A DNA stretch of 49,766 bases from Syntrophorhabdaceae bacterium (GTDB lineage: Bacteria > Desulfobacterota > Syntrophorhabdia > Syntrophorhabdales > Syntrophorhabdaceae): assembly GCA_028698615.1 (NCBI GenBank), contig JAQVWF010000017.1, positions 1 through 49,766 on the forward strand, written 5' to 3'. The notes beneath the pieces are model-generated. The model did not search any database. It was not told the DNA's origin and worked only from the letters and a program-made list of their open reading frames with translations. The stretch's first letter is position 1. Each line of letters opens with the position of its first letter. Positions 15,639 through 22,299 of this stretch are shown here, in pieces. Made by a program: the position numbers and the translations under genes.

Positions 15639-16315
15639 AAAATATAGACGTCGCCTACGGACACGCACGGGTCCTCCACGACATCTCGCTGGAGCTTGAG
15701 GCGGGCAGCATGGTCTTCGTAGCGGGCCGCAACGGTGCCGGCAAGACCACCTTCCTCAAATCCATAGCCGGTTTCATGAAGCCCGTGGCAGGCAGCATAT
15801 CCTTTCTGGGGCAGGACATCACCGGGATGCCGCCGGAGAAGGTTGCGCTTCGCGGCATCCGGTATGTTTTTCAGGACAAAAGGGTCTTTTCCCACCTCAC
15901 CGTCAGGGAGAACCTGGAACTTGCGGCATATCCCGTGAAGGAGAAGACATCAAAGGCCATAGAAAAGGTGATGAGCATCTATCCCAAAATGGAGAAGTTC
16001 CTGAACCTCAGGGCCGGGAGCCTGAGCGGAGGGCAGCGGCAGATCCTGCTCATCGGCAGGGCGCTCGTGGGCGACCCGAAGCTGCTCCTCATCGACGAGC
16101 CCACGGAGGGCCTCGCCGCGGGGACCATCAACGACATTTTGAATGTCCTCGCCATGATGAAAGGCAAGGTCTCCATGATCATCGTCGAGCAGAACCTCTC
16201 CGTGGTCGGGATGCTTGCCGAAAAGGTCTACATCATGCGGGAAGGCAAGATAGTACAGACATGCTCCCAGAAAGAGGAGATAACGGACAAGTCACGGCTG
16301 GAGCAGTTTCTGTGA
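15626..16315 (+). CDS. livF: ABC transporter ATP-binding protein, LivF type
   Basis: The 229-residue ATPase has Walker A GRNGAGKTTF near 34, signature SLSGGQRQILLIGRAL and Walker B LLLIDEPTEGLA. The start at ATG 15626 has AGGAGG about 8 bases before it; the longer open frame begins inside livG. LivF forms the ATPase heterodimer with LivG. The next gene is a hydrolase rather than a permease, which is unusual in liv operons. Confidence 0.9.
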   Translation: MLSVKNIDVAYGHARVLHDISLELEAGSMVFVAGRNGAGKTTFLKSIAGFMKPVAGSISFLGQDITGMPPEKVALRGIRYVFQDKRVFSHLTVRENLELAAYPVKEKTSKAIEKVMSIYPKMEKFLNLRAGSLSGGQRQILLIGRALVGDPKLLLIDEPTEGLAAGTINDILNVLAMMKGKVSMIIVEQNLSVVGMLAEKVYIMREGKIVQTCSQKEEITDKSRLEQFL

Positions 16316-16390
16316 CAGCCGAAGCGGGTATGCAGCAGGACATATATGCTTGCGTGGAGATAGATAGAAAGAACATAGAGGAGGAAACCC

Positions 16391-17065
16391 ATGGCAGCAC
16401 AAAAAAAGACGACAAAGATCGATGCAAAGAAAACGGCCATCGTCCTTATTGAACCGCAGTACGACTTTTTGAAGCCCGGCGGGTCCATGTACCAGTTCAT
16501 TGCGGAGCAGCTCAAAGAACGGCACGTCATAGAAAACCTTGCAAGCCTCGTGAGCAAGGCGCGCAAAAAGATAAAAAAGATCATCTACATTCCTTTCGAG
16601 GCCTTCGAGCCTGGTTTTCCCGAGATAGACAAGGAAGGCCCCGGCATGGGCGGCCTGCGCGGGCTTGAGATCGATATGCCCACCGGCTGGAAGCTTGGCG
16701 GGAAGAAGGTGTCGGGCGCCTGGGTGGCGGGAACGCCGGGCCCGGAGATCATCCCCGAACTGACCCCGCAGAAGGGCGACATCATCATCCGCGGCAAGAA
16801 GACCCTCGATGCCTTCTGGTCCACCGCCCTCGACTACACGCTCCGGGTCAACATGATCGAGCATGTGGCAATCGTCGGCTTCCACACCAACTGGTGCGTG
16901 GAATCCACGGCCCGCTCCGCCTACGACCACGGTTACCGCGTCATCGTCATAGGCGACTGCACCGGCACCGACACGGACGAAGAACAGAACTATGCTGAAA
17001 AGTATATTTTCCCCAAGATCGGTCACGTGATGAACTACAAGGAGTTTCTCAAGAACCTCGCGTGA
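16391..17065 (+). CDS. Isochorismatase-like cysteine hydrolase
   Basis: The 224-residue protein has the fold and catalytic order of the cysteine hydrolase family: an acidic residue in IVLIEPQYDFL (about 17), lysine in IIIRGKKTLDAF (about 138), and the nucleophile in FHTNWCVESTARSAYDHGY (about 165). The first catalytic residue is usually aspartate; here the aligned residue appears to be glutamate. Relatives hydrolyse amides such as nicotinamide, N-carbamoylsarcosine or biuret. GAGGAGG lies about 7 bases upstream. Its place between livF and livM suggests that it acts on the imported compound; the substrate is not known. Confidence 0.82.
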   Translation: MAAQKKTTKIDAKKTAIVLIEPQYDFLKPGGSMYQFIAEQLKERHVIENLASLVSKARKKIKKIIYIPFEAFEPGFPEIDKEGPGMGGLRGLEIDMPTGWKLGGKKVSGAWVAGTPGPEIIPELTPQKGDIIIRGKKTLDAFWSTALDYTLRVNMIEHVAIVGFHTNWCVESTARSAYDHGYRVIVIGDCTGTDTDEEQNYAEKYIFPKIGHVMNYKEFLKNLA

Positions 17066-17088
17066 TGCGATACTACCCCCCCTGAACG

Positions 17089-17122
17089 CTCCTGGCCGCT
17101 TCCTTCGGGGAGCGGTCGGGAG
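17089..17122 (+). other. Stable 15-bp hairpin with C(UUCG)G tetraloop before livM
   Basis: CTCCTGGCCGCTTCC and GGGAGCGGTCGGGAG pair over all 15 positions, three of them G-U, closing a TTCG loop at 17104-17107. It ends 8 bases before the livM ribosome binding site CGGAGG at 17131. There is no T-run, so RNA processing or stability, rather than termination, is the likely role. Confidence 0.65.
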
Positions 17123-17146
17123 ATATGAAACGGAGGCTTACGGGCC

Positions 17147-18115
17147 ATGGAAACAGTCAAGACGGACCTCACGAAAAGAAACATCTGGCGGTCGCTGGAC
17201 ATACCCATCATTGCCGCCGGGTTCCTGGTGATCCTCCCCCTGCTCGGGATCAACAGGACGACGGATTTTGCCATCTTCTGCATCTTCGTTCTGGCCTTTA
17301 ATATTCTCTATGGTTTCATGGGCAGGCTTTCCTTCGGGCACATGCTGTATCTGGGCACCGGGGCTTACGCGGCCACTCTCTTCTCGGAACACGTTTCCCA
17401 GAACCCGCTCCTCGCTATACTCGCGAGCCTTGCTGCCGGGGCGCTCATCGGGGTGATCCTCGGTCCCATCATCGTCAGGACCACGGGCGCCTGTTTTGCC
17501 CTTATCAACCTTGCATTCTGCCAGATGGGCTATTTTCTCGTCCTCGTTGCCTTTTCCCGTCAGACCGGCGGAGAGGACGGCATGTCCGCCTATTTTGCGA
17601 AGCTGCCCCTTCTCAATTTCGGGAACAAAGCCGTCGTCTTCGGATTCGTCCTGTTCTGCCTGCTTCTGGCATACTATTTCCTCAAGAAATTCACAGCCTC
17701 GCCCTTTGGCGTTCTCATAAAGTCCATCAAGGAGAATGAGACCCGGGTCAAGTTCCTGGGATACAATACATTCATTTATAAGTGGATCACCTTCATCATC
17801 TCCACGACGATCTCCGCCTTTGCCGGAGCGCTTTCGATCCTCAACTACGGCTATGTTACGCCGAGCTTCATCGATCCCTCCCGGGCCGTCGAGGTTATAT
17901 TCGCCGCCCTCATCGGGGGGTCGGGGAGCCTCTACGGTTCCATCATAGGCGGCGTGGTCTACATGGCCATCAGCAATTACCTGGCCTCTTACATTCCGAG
18001 ATGGGAGATGTTTCTCGGGTTTGCGCTCCTCATCGTCGTTTTCAGGTTCAGGACCGGCGTGTGGGGATTCGCTGTCGGATTGTTCAGCAGAAGGCGCAAG
18101 GCCTTAGCGAGGTAA
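17147..18115 (+). CDS. livM: ABC transporter permease, LivM type
   Basis: The 322-residue protein is hydrophobic with about 8-9 membrane segments and the LivM features LAFNILYGFMGRLSFGHMLYLGTGAYA, where the conserved glycine-rich segment follows the third helix, and GVLIKSIKENETRVKFLGYN, the coupling loop that contacts the ATPases. CGGAGG lies 10 bases before the ATG. It pairs with LivH, whose gene starts two bases after its stop. Confidence 0.9.
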   Translation: METVKTDLTKRNIWRSLDIPIIAAGFLVILPLLGINRTTDFAIFCIFVLAFNILYGFMGRLSFGHMLYLGTGAYAATLFSEHVSQNPLLAILASLAAGALIGVILGPIIVRTTGACFALINLAFCQMGYFLVLVAFSRQTGGEDGMSAYFAKLPLLNFGNKAVVFGFVLFCLLLAYYFLKKFTASPFGVLIKSIKENETRVKFLGYNTFIYKWITFIISTTISAFAGALSILNYGYVTPSFIDPSRAVEVIFAALIGGSGSLYGSIIGGVVYMAISNYLASYIPRWEMFLGFALLIVVFRFRTGVWGFAVGLFSRRRKALAR

Positions 18116-18117
18116 CC

Positions 18118-18951
18118 ATGATAAACACGATCGCATACGGACTGACCATAGGGGCTATCCTCTACATCATCAGCATCGGGCTTTCCCTCACCTTCGGGAC
18201 CATGAGGATAGTCAACTTCGCCCACGGCTTTGTCTACACCATAGGCGCCTACCTCCTCATCTCAGCGCTGCCCTTCGTGCGAAACAACTTCTTCCTCGGC
18301 GCCGTGATCGCCGTGGCCGCCGTGATCCCCATCAGCTACGTGGTGGAGCGTTTTGTCATCCGCAAGCTCTATGGGGTTTCCATCGACTATGCCATCATAG
18401 CCACCTATGCCGTCGTCCTCATCGGTGTCGACAGCATAAAATGGATATGGGGCGCCTCTCCCATCCCGCTGTCAGATCCCATCGGCAGGGATATAAGCGT
18501 CTTCTCGATCACGCTTCCGATGTACCGCGTCCTCATCATCGCCCTGGCGCTGGTGATATTCGGCGCCCTGACGATGTTTTTCAAGAAGACCATCGTGGGC
18601 AAGATCGTGACGGCGTCGCTGGAAGACAAGGACGCTGTGAAGAGCCTGGGCATCAACGTCGATAAATATTTCTCCATCGTCTTCGTCATTGGCAGTTGTC
18701 TCGCCGCGCTCGGCGGGGTGCTTTACGCGCCCATAACATCGGTGCACCCCTACATGGGCATGACGGTGCTCCTCATCAGCTTCGCCGTCGTCCTCGTCGG
18801 AGGCCTGGGGAACATAAAAGGCACCTTTGTCTCGGCTTTTGTCCTGGGTCTTGTCATGGCCATAACGGGCCGCTACTGGGGTCCCGCTGCGGAAACGATG
18901 GTTTTCGTAGTAATGGGCATAGTCCTCATCTTCAAACCCGTGGAGGTATGA
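18118..18951 (+). CDS. livH: ABC transporter permease, LivH type
   Basis: The 277-residue membrane protein has the LivH pattern: LYIISIGLSLTFGTMRIVNF, AHGFVYTIGAY, coupling loop GKIVTASLEDKDAVKSLGIN, and VVLVGGLGNIKGTFVSAF. The start at ATG 18118 follows the livM stop by two bases; longer open frame upstream lies inside livM. It is the last gene of the transporter operon. Confidence 0.9.
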   Translation: MINTIAYGLTIGAILYIISIGLSLTFGTMRIVNFAHGFVYTIGAYLLISALPFVRNNFFLGAVIAVAAVIPISYVVERFVIRKLYGVSIDYAIIATYAVVLIGVDSIKWIWGASPIPLSDPIGRDISVFSITLPMYRVLIIALALVIFGALTMFFKKTIVGKIVTASLEDKDAVKSLGINVDKYFSIVFVIGSCLAALGGVLYAPITSVHPYMGMTVLLISFAVVLVGGLGNIKGTFVSAFVLGLVMAITGRYWGPAAETMVFVVMGIVLIFKPVEV

Positions 18952-19170
18952 GCACGCAAAATACCTCCGATCTCAATAGCAGCATCCCCTACCCCCCCCT
19001 TTTTTTCCGCTGGCCACATGGACGTTCCAGCAGGTTGTTATCACGATTTCTCATCCAGTGGCCATGCGGACCCTCCGTGGAAGGAGCGTGGGTGACTCCC
19101 GCTTCACTCTTACCCTCCTTAGCTGCCTCGTGTGAGGGGACTGGGCGACGAACGGGCGTGAGATAGTTTT
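18952..19170. other. Spacer after the transporter operon
   Basis: No gene or clear terminator is seen. A run of eight C residues followed by T-rich sequence occurs near 18990-19005 without a matching stem. Confidence 0.4.
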
Positions 19171-19199
19171 TTGAAACTTGTTCCTCTACGGGGTATACT
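19171..19199 (+). promoter_or_regulatory. Sigma-70 promoter of the glycerate kinase gene
   Basis: TTGAAA (19171-19176) and TATACT (19194-19199) are 17 bases apart. The -10 box ends 7 bases before ATG 19207, the same geometry as the GntR gene, again predicting a leaderless transcript. Confidence 0.65.
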
Positions 19200-19206
19200 T
19201 GTGACT

Positions 19207-20544
19207 ATGACACCGAAAGAAAGAAGAGACGCAATAGTCGATATATTCACAGCAGGCCTGCGTGCTGTTGATCCCGCCAGGTCCGTGCGGCAGCGCATGC
19301 CCCACGTGCTGGACATATGCCGGGAGCGCGGCATTACGGAAGTGGAGGTTGTAGGCTTCGGCAAAGGCGCTGTCACCATGGCGAGGGCGGCCATGGAGGA
19401 ACTGAACGATCAGGTGCATGCCAGGGGCATCGTCCTGACGAAGTACGGCCATGTGCACGGCGCCGTATTTCGCGGGGAGATGGAGGTTTACGAGGCGGGC
19501 CACCCCATACCCGACCAGGCTGGCCACGACGCGGCGCAAAAGGTCCTGGAGGTCCTCACCGATGCGGATGAGACCATGCTGGTCCTGTTCCTCATATCCG
19601 GTGGCGGCTCGGCCCTTCTTGCCGCCCCGGCCGAAGGCATCTCGCTGGCAGACAAACAGTCCGTAACGGACCTTCTCCTGAGATCGGGGGCAACCATAGA
19701 CGAACTCAACACCGTCCGCAAGCACCTATCGCGCGTCAAGGGCGGCAGGCTTGCCAAAGCCGCCTATCCGGCCCACGGCATATCGCTTATTCTCTCCGAT
19801 GTGATAGGCGACCGCCTGGACGTAATAGCCTCCGGCCCCACTGCACCCGACCCCTCGACGTATGCCGACGCCCTGGGAGTCCTGGGAAAATACGATCTCA
19901 CAGGCGCTGTCCCCGCGAACGTCATGAAGATATTGCGGGACGGCGTGGCGGGCATCCTCCCCGAGACCCCGAAGAAGGGCGACCCCGTCTTCGAGAACTT
20001 CGAGAACATCATCATAGCCGGCAACCAGAAAGCCACCCGCGCAGCCGAACTGCGCGCCGTCGAACTGGGCTTCAACGCCGTAGCCCCCGCCAACAACGTC
20101 GAGGGTGAGGCAAGAAAACTGGGCGAGCGGTATGCCCGCGCCGTAAGATCAACCCAAGGCTGGTTGAGCGTCCCCGACCGCCAGAGCATGTGTTTTATCT
20201 ACGGCGGTGAACCAACGGTGACGGTCAAAGGAAACGGCAAAGGGGGAAGGAACACGGAACTGGCCCTGGCATTTGCCCTTGCCGTTGAAGGGATGGAGGG
20301 CGTTACGTTCCTGTCAGCCGGAACGGATGGAACCGATGGACCTACGGATGCAGCGGGGGCGATAGTCGATGGGGGGACGGTGAAGATGGCGAGGGAGAAG
20401 GGATTGAAGGCGGAAGAGTATCTCGAGAGGAATGATTCATATAGCTTCTTCAAGGAAACAGGTGAACTGTTGATCACAGGGCCGACGGGAACGAACGTCA
20501 TGGACCTGCACATCCTCCTGATAGAGGCAGGGAGGGGAGGGTAA
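19207..20544 (+). CDS. Glycerate 2-kinase (MOFRL/GckA family)
   Basis: The 445-residue protein belongs to the DUF4147-MOFRL family: VVGFGKGAVTMARAAMEEL, SGGGSALLAAPAEGISL, LNTVRKHLSRVKGGRLA, then the MOFRL domain with GGEPTVTVKGNGKGGRNTE and SAGTDGTDGPTDAAGA. It phosphorylates D-glycerate with ATP to 2-phosphoglycerate. I use ATG 19207 because the alternative TTG at 19171 would lie in the -35 box of the promoter. No strong ribosome binding site is present, in keeping with leaderless translation. It is probably transcribed apart from the transporter. Confidence 0.9.
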   Translation: MTPKERRDAIVDIFTAGLRAVDPARSVRQRMPHVLDICRERGITEVEVVGFGKGAVTMARAAMEELNDQVHARGIVLTKYGHVHGAVFRGEMEVYEAGHPIPDQAGHDAAQKVLEVLTDADETMLVLFLISGGGSALLAAPAEGISLADKQSVTDLLLRSGATIDELNTVRKHLSRVKGGRLAKAAYPAHGISLILSDVIGDRLDVIASGPTAPDPSTYADALGVLGKYDLTGAVPANVMKILRDGVAGILPETPKKGDPVFENFENIIIAGNQKATRAAELRAVELGFNAVAPANNVEGEARKLGERYARAVRSTQGWLSVPDRQSMCFIYGGEPTVTVKGNGKGGRNTELALAFALAVEGMEGVTFLSAGTDGTDGPTDAAGAIVDGGTVKMAREKGLKAEEYLERNDSYSFFKETGELLITGPTGTNVMDLHILLIEAGRGG

Positions 20545-20592
20545 AGGAAGGGGAAGCACCAGGAGCGTCTGTGAAGGATGAAGGGGGTAAGC

Positions 20593-20667
20593 ATGGGAGA
20601 CAAGGGCAAGAAAGACAGGGAAAAGTGTCAGAAACATGAGGAGAAAAGATGCCAGAAGGAAAAGTGA
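20593..20667 (+). CDS. Small lysine-rich ORF overlapping the cold-shock gene
   Basis: A 24-codon frame, [19 protein letters not shown] and onward, begins at ATG 20593 with AGGGGG about 6 bases upstream and ends 19 bases inside the csp gene in another frame. Small, highly charged proteins starting with MGDKGKKD are, from memory, a recurring type in deltaproteobacteria, usually somewhat longer. It may be a genuine microprotein or a leader peptide that couples ribosomes to csp. In-frame ATG 20578 would add five residues. Confidence 0.4.
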   Translation: MGDKGKKDREKCQKHEEKRCQKEK

Positions 20668-20849
20668 AGTGGTTCAATGATTCAAAGGGATTCGGCTTTA
20701 TCGAGCAAGACGGCGGGAAGGACGTATTCGTCCACCATTCCGCGATTCAGGGAGAAGGCTACAAATCACTGGCTGAGGGCGACCGGGTCAGCTTCGAAGT
20801 CGTAGAGGGCCCCAAGGGCCCGGCGGCAGAAAACGTCCGCAAGCTCTAA
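20649..20849 (+). CDS. csp: Cold-shock domain protein
   Basis: The 66-residue protein is a complete single cold-shock domain with RNP1 KGFGFI and RNP2 VFVHHSAI, the nucleic-acid binding motifs of CspA-type RNA chaperones. GAGGAG lies 7-12 bases upstream of the ATG, and a strong terminator follows. The leader is short and overlaps a small ORF, so the long thermosensing leader of E. coli cspA is not present. Confidence 0.96.
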   Translation: MPEGKVKWFNDSKGFGFIEQDGGKDVFVHHSAIQGEGYKSLAEGDRVSFEVVEGPKGPAAENVRKL

Positions 20850-20876
20850 AACCTAAAAACTTCATCCTCCACTCAA

Positions 20877-20908
20877 AGGCCCCCCACCCAGGGGGGCCTG
20901 GTTTTTTT
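20877..20908 (+). terminator. Intrinsic terminator of csp
   Basis: AGGCCCCCC-ACCCA-GGGGGGCCT is a 9-bp perfect stem followed by GG and seven T residues (20902-20908). Confidence 0.93.
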
Positions 20909-21155
20909 AAGTCCCCTCAAGGGGCCGAAACCATTTGCCTGTTCTCGTTACGGGAGGTCCGCGCGGGGTCTTGTCTCCGGGCAGCCACGCTCCGGATCAC
21001 ACCCGTTACGCGCTTTCGGCTCGCTCGATGCTTATTGCGGATACAGGTGGGGGCGGAGCGCCAGAGGCGCTTCCTGCGCCTTGCGGAAATTTTTGTACCT
21101 GCACGTGTCCAAACGTTATGTTATCAGCATAGCTGATCGTTGGTTATGAGACTGC
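20909..21155. other. Gene-free spacer with small inverted repeats
   Basis: No supported gene. It contains the hairpins AGCGCC-AGA-GGCGCT (21057-21071) and ATCAGC-ATA-GCTGAT (21123-21137). A 65-codon plus-strand frame here has no ribosome binding site and no family resemblance. Confidence 0.4.
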
Positions 21156-21240
21156 AGGCTCACGGGTGACCCCAATGAACCCGCTATAGACCCGCGAGTC
21201 TTGCTGTTTCGGTAACGGGGATGTCCCTGGCGGAAAGCCT
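21156..21240 (-). ncRNA. Possible decayed GEMM (c-di-GMP-I) riboswitch-like sequence
   Basis: Read on the minus strand, this block has in order short stretches recalling the GEMM aptamer: CAGGGACATCC, CGAAA, GCAAGACTC, CGGGTCTA and TAGCGGGTT, closed by AGGCT pairing with AGCCT. The match is partial and the P3 helix would be nearly absent, so it may be a remnant or chance. It lies just downstream of the pilin-like gene, in the genomic company in which GEMM elements are common. Confidence 0.15.
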
Positions 21241-21249
21241 CCCCTATGT

Positions 21250-21606
21250 TCAGTCGGTGGACAACTCCCCTTTCGCGTCTATCCGATACGCTTTACTGCT
21301 CTTCACATGGTTTGCTTTTATGAAAAGACTTTCTTTGTTCCCGCTGATGATCAATATAATGTCGGGGGAGCTTTGATAACCATGTCGCGAGATATCCTCC
21401 AGGTTCACCGGTGCCTTCGGGTTAATGCGGAAATAGGCCTGCGACGCTTCATATGCCTTATGGGCGTGGGCTTCGGCTTCTTGATTGAGGTCGCGATTTC
21501 TATAATCCACATATATTGGAATAGCGATGGCGGCAATGATAGCGATGATGGCTATGCCGATCAGTCCTTCCATTACAAATGCCCGGACGAAACCGTGATC
21601 ATTCAT
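21250..21606 (-). CDS. Pilin-like protein with a degenerate prepilin cleavage site
   Basis: The start ATG 21606 follows GAGGAGGGG, giving 118 residues. The hydrophobic helix EGLIGIAIIAIIAAIAIP matches type IV pilins, with the glutamate 17 residues before the proline as usual. Counting back, the cleavage position would be R-A rather than G-F, and the leader is MNDHGFVR. The soluble part includes QAYFRINPKAP, the usual place for short pseudopilins. No assembly genes are nearby. It may be an unprocessed, divergent or dying pilin. Confidence 0.6.
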   Translation of the reverse strand: MNDHGFVRAFVMEGLIGIAIIAIIAAIAIPIYVDYRNRDLNQEAEAHAHKAYEASQAYFRINPKAPVNLEDISRHGYQSSPDIILIISGNKESLFIKANHVKSSKAYRIDAKGELSTD

Positions 21607-22229
21607 ATTGACGTACCCCTCCTCTACCGCACCATCTCTACCTCTGGCTGACCGCATCCTGAAACCCTTCGCGATTGGCCGCTGAAGTCATCTCCAAACA
21701 TAATTCCCTACCCCGTGCCCCCTATCCATTTTCCAAAAAATCTTATCGATATGCAATAGAGAAACCATTCCTCTTCCTGAGTGAACTTTGGGGATGCCCT
21801 TCACATTTTCACATTCTATCGTTTTCTCCGATCTCGTTGACGGTTGCCGGAGACCGCATACTCTTTCCCGGGCCAGCTTTTCGCCTTGTTTCACCCTCAG
21901 CCGACGGCTCAGAACAGGCCGGAAAATATAGGGGGCCTGCGCAACCAGACCACTGATGTCCTCGCCGCGCAGGCTGACGTACTGGATAGGGCATTGACGA
22001 AAGAAAGAAGGGGTGGGATCGAACCTTACGATAAACGATTGGTGCAGGAAGAAATGCGGTATAAGGTAAAAACCAGGACAAGCGCGGCGAGTACGCGGAA
22101 TTGTCTGGTTAGAGCTTGGATTTTCGTTGATGGCGCTGAAGGCAATAATGTTGTTGCATATTTCCCCTGTCAAATACTGGTGGGAAACTCATAGGCGACC
22201 CCAGGGTGATGGATTGGGTTCCATTCATC
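21607..22229. other. Spacer of about 620 bases without a recognised gene
   Basis: Overlapping frames of 90-160 codons are open on both strands, but none has a ribosome binding site with a recognisable protein, and composition is more AT-rich than in neighbours. A perfect TTGACA occurs on the minus strand near 22170. I see no RNA gene. Confidence 0.4.
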
Positions 22230-22259
22230 TTTACTGTGCCGGGAGCTAAGTGATAGTAT
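22230..22259 (+). promoter_or_regulatory. Likely promoter of the acyl-CoA synthetase/GNAT gene
   Basis: TTTACT (22230-22235) and TAGTAT (22254-22259) are separated by 18 bases, 40 bases upstream of ATG 22300. Confidence 0.4.
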
Positions 22260-22299
22260 TAGGCGCAATATTTATTTTCCCGAAAGGCAAAGGAAGAAC

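Noticed and set aside
19171-19206. TTG start extending glycerate kinase by 12 residues
   Set aside because: This TTG is part of the -35 box of a good promoter, so it would not be in the mRNA.
20935-21132. 65-codon plus-strand frame after csp
   Set aside because: No ribosome binding site, unusual composition and no resemblance to any family.
22012-22034. Sequence like a tRNA T-arm (GGTTCGATCCC on the minus strand)
   Set aside because: The stem does not pair beyond two bases and no acceptor or anticodon arm can be built around it.
21688-22194. Overlapping frames of 116-161 codons on both strands
   Set aside because: Neither strand shows a convincing start signal or conserved motif; left as unassigned spacer.
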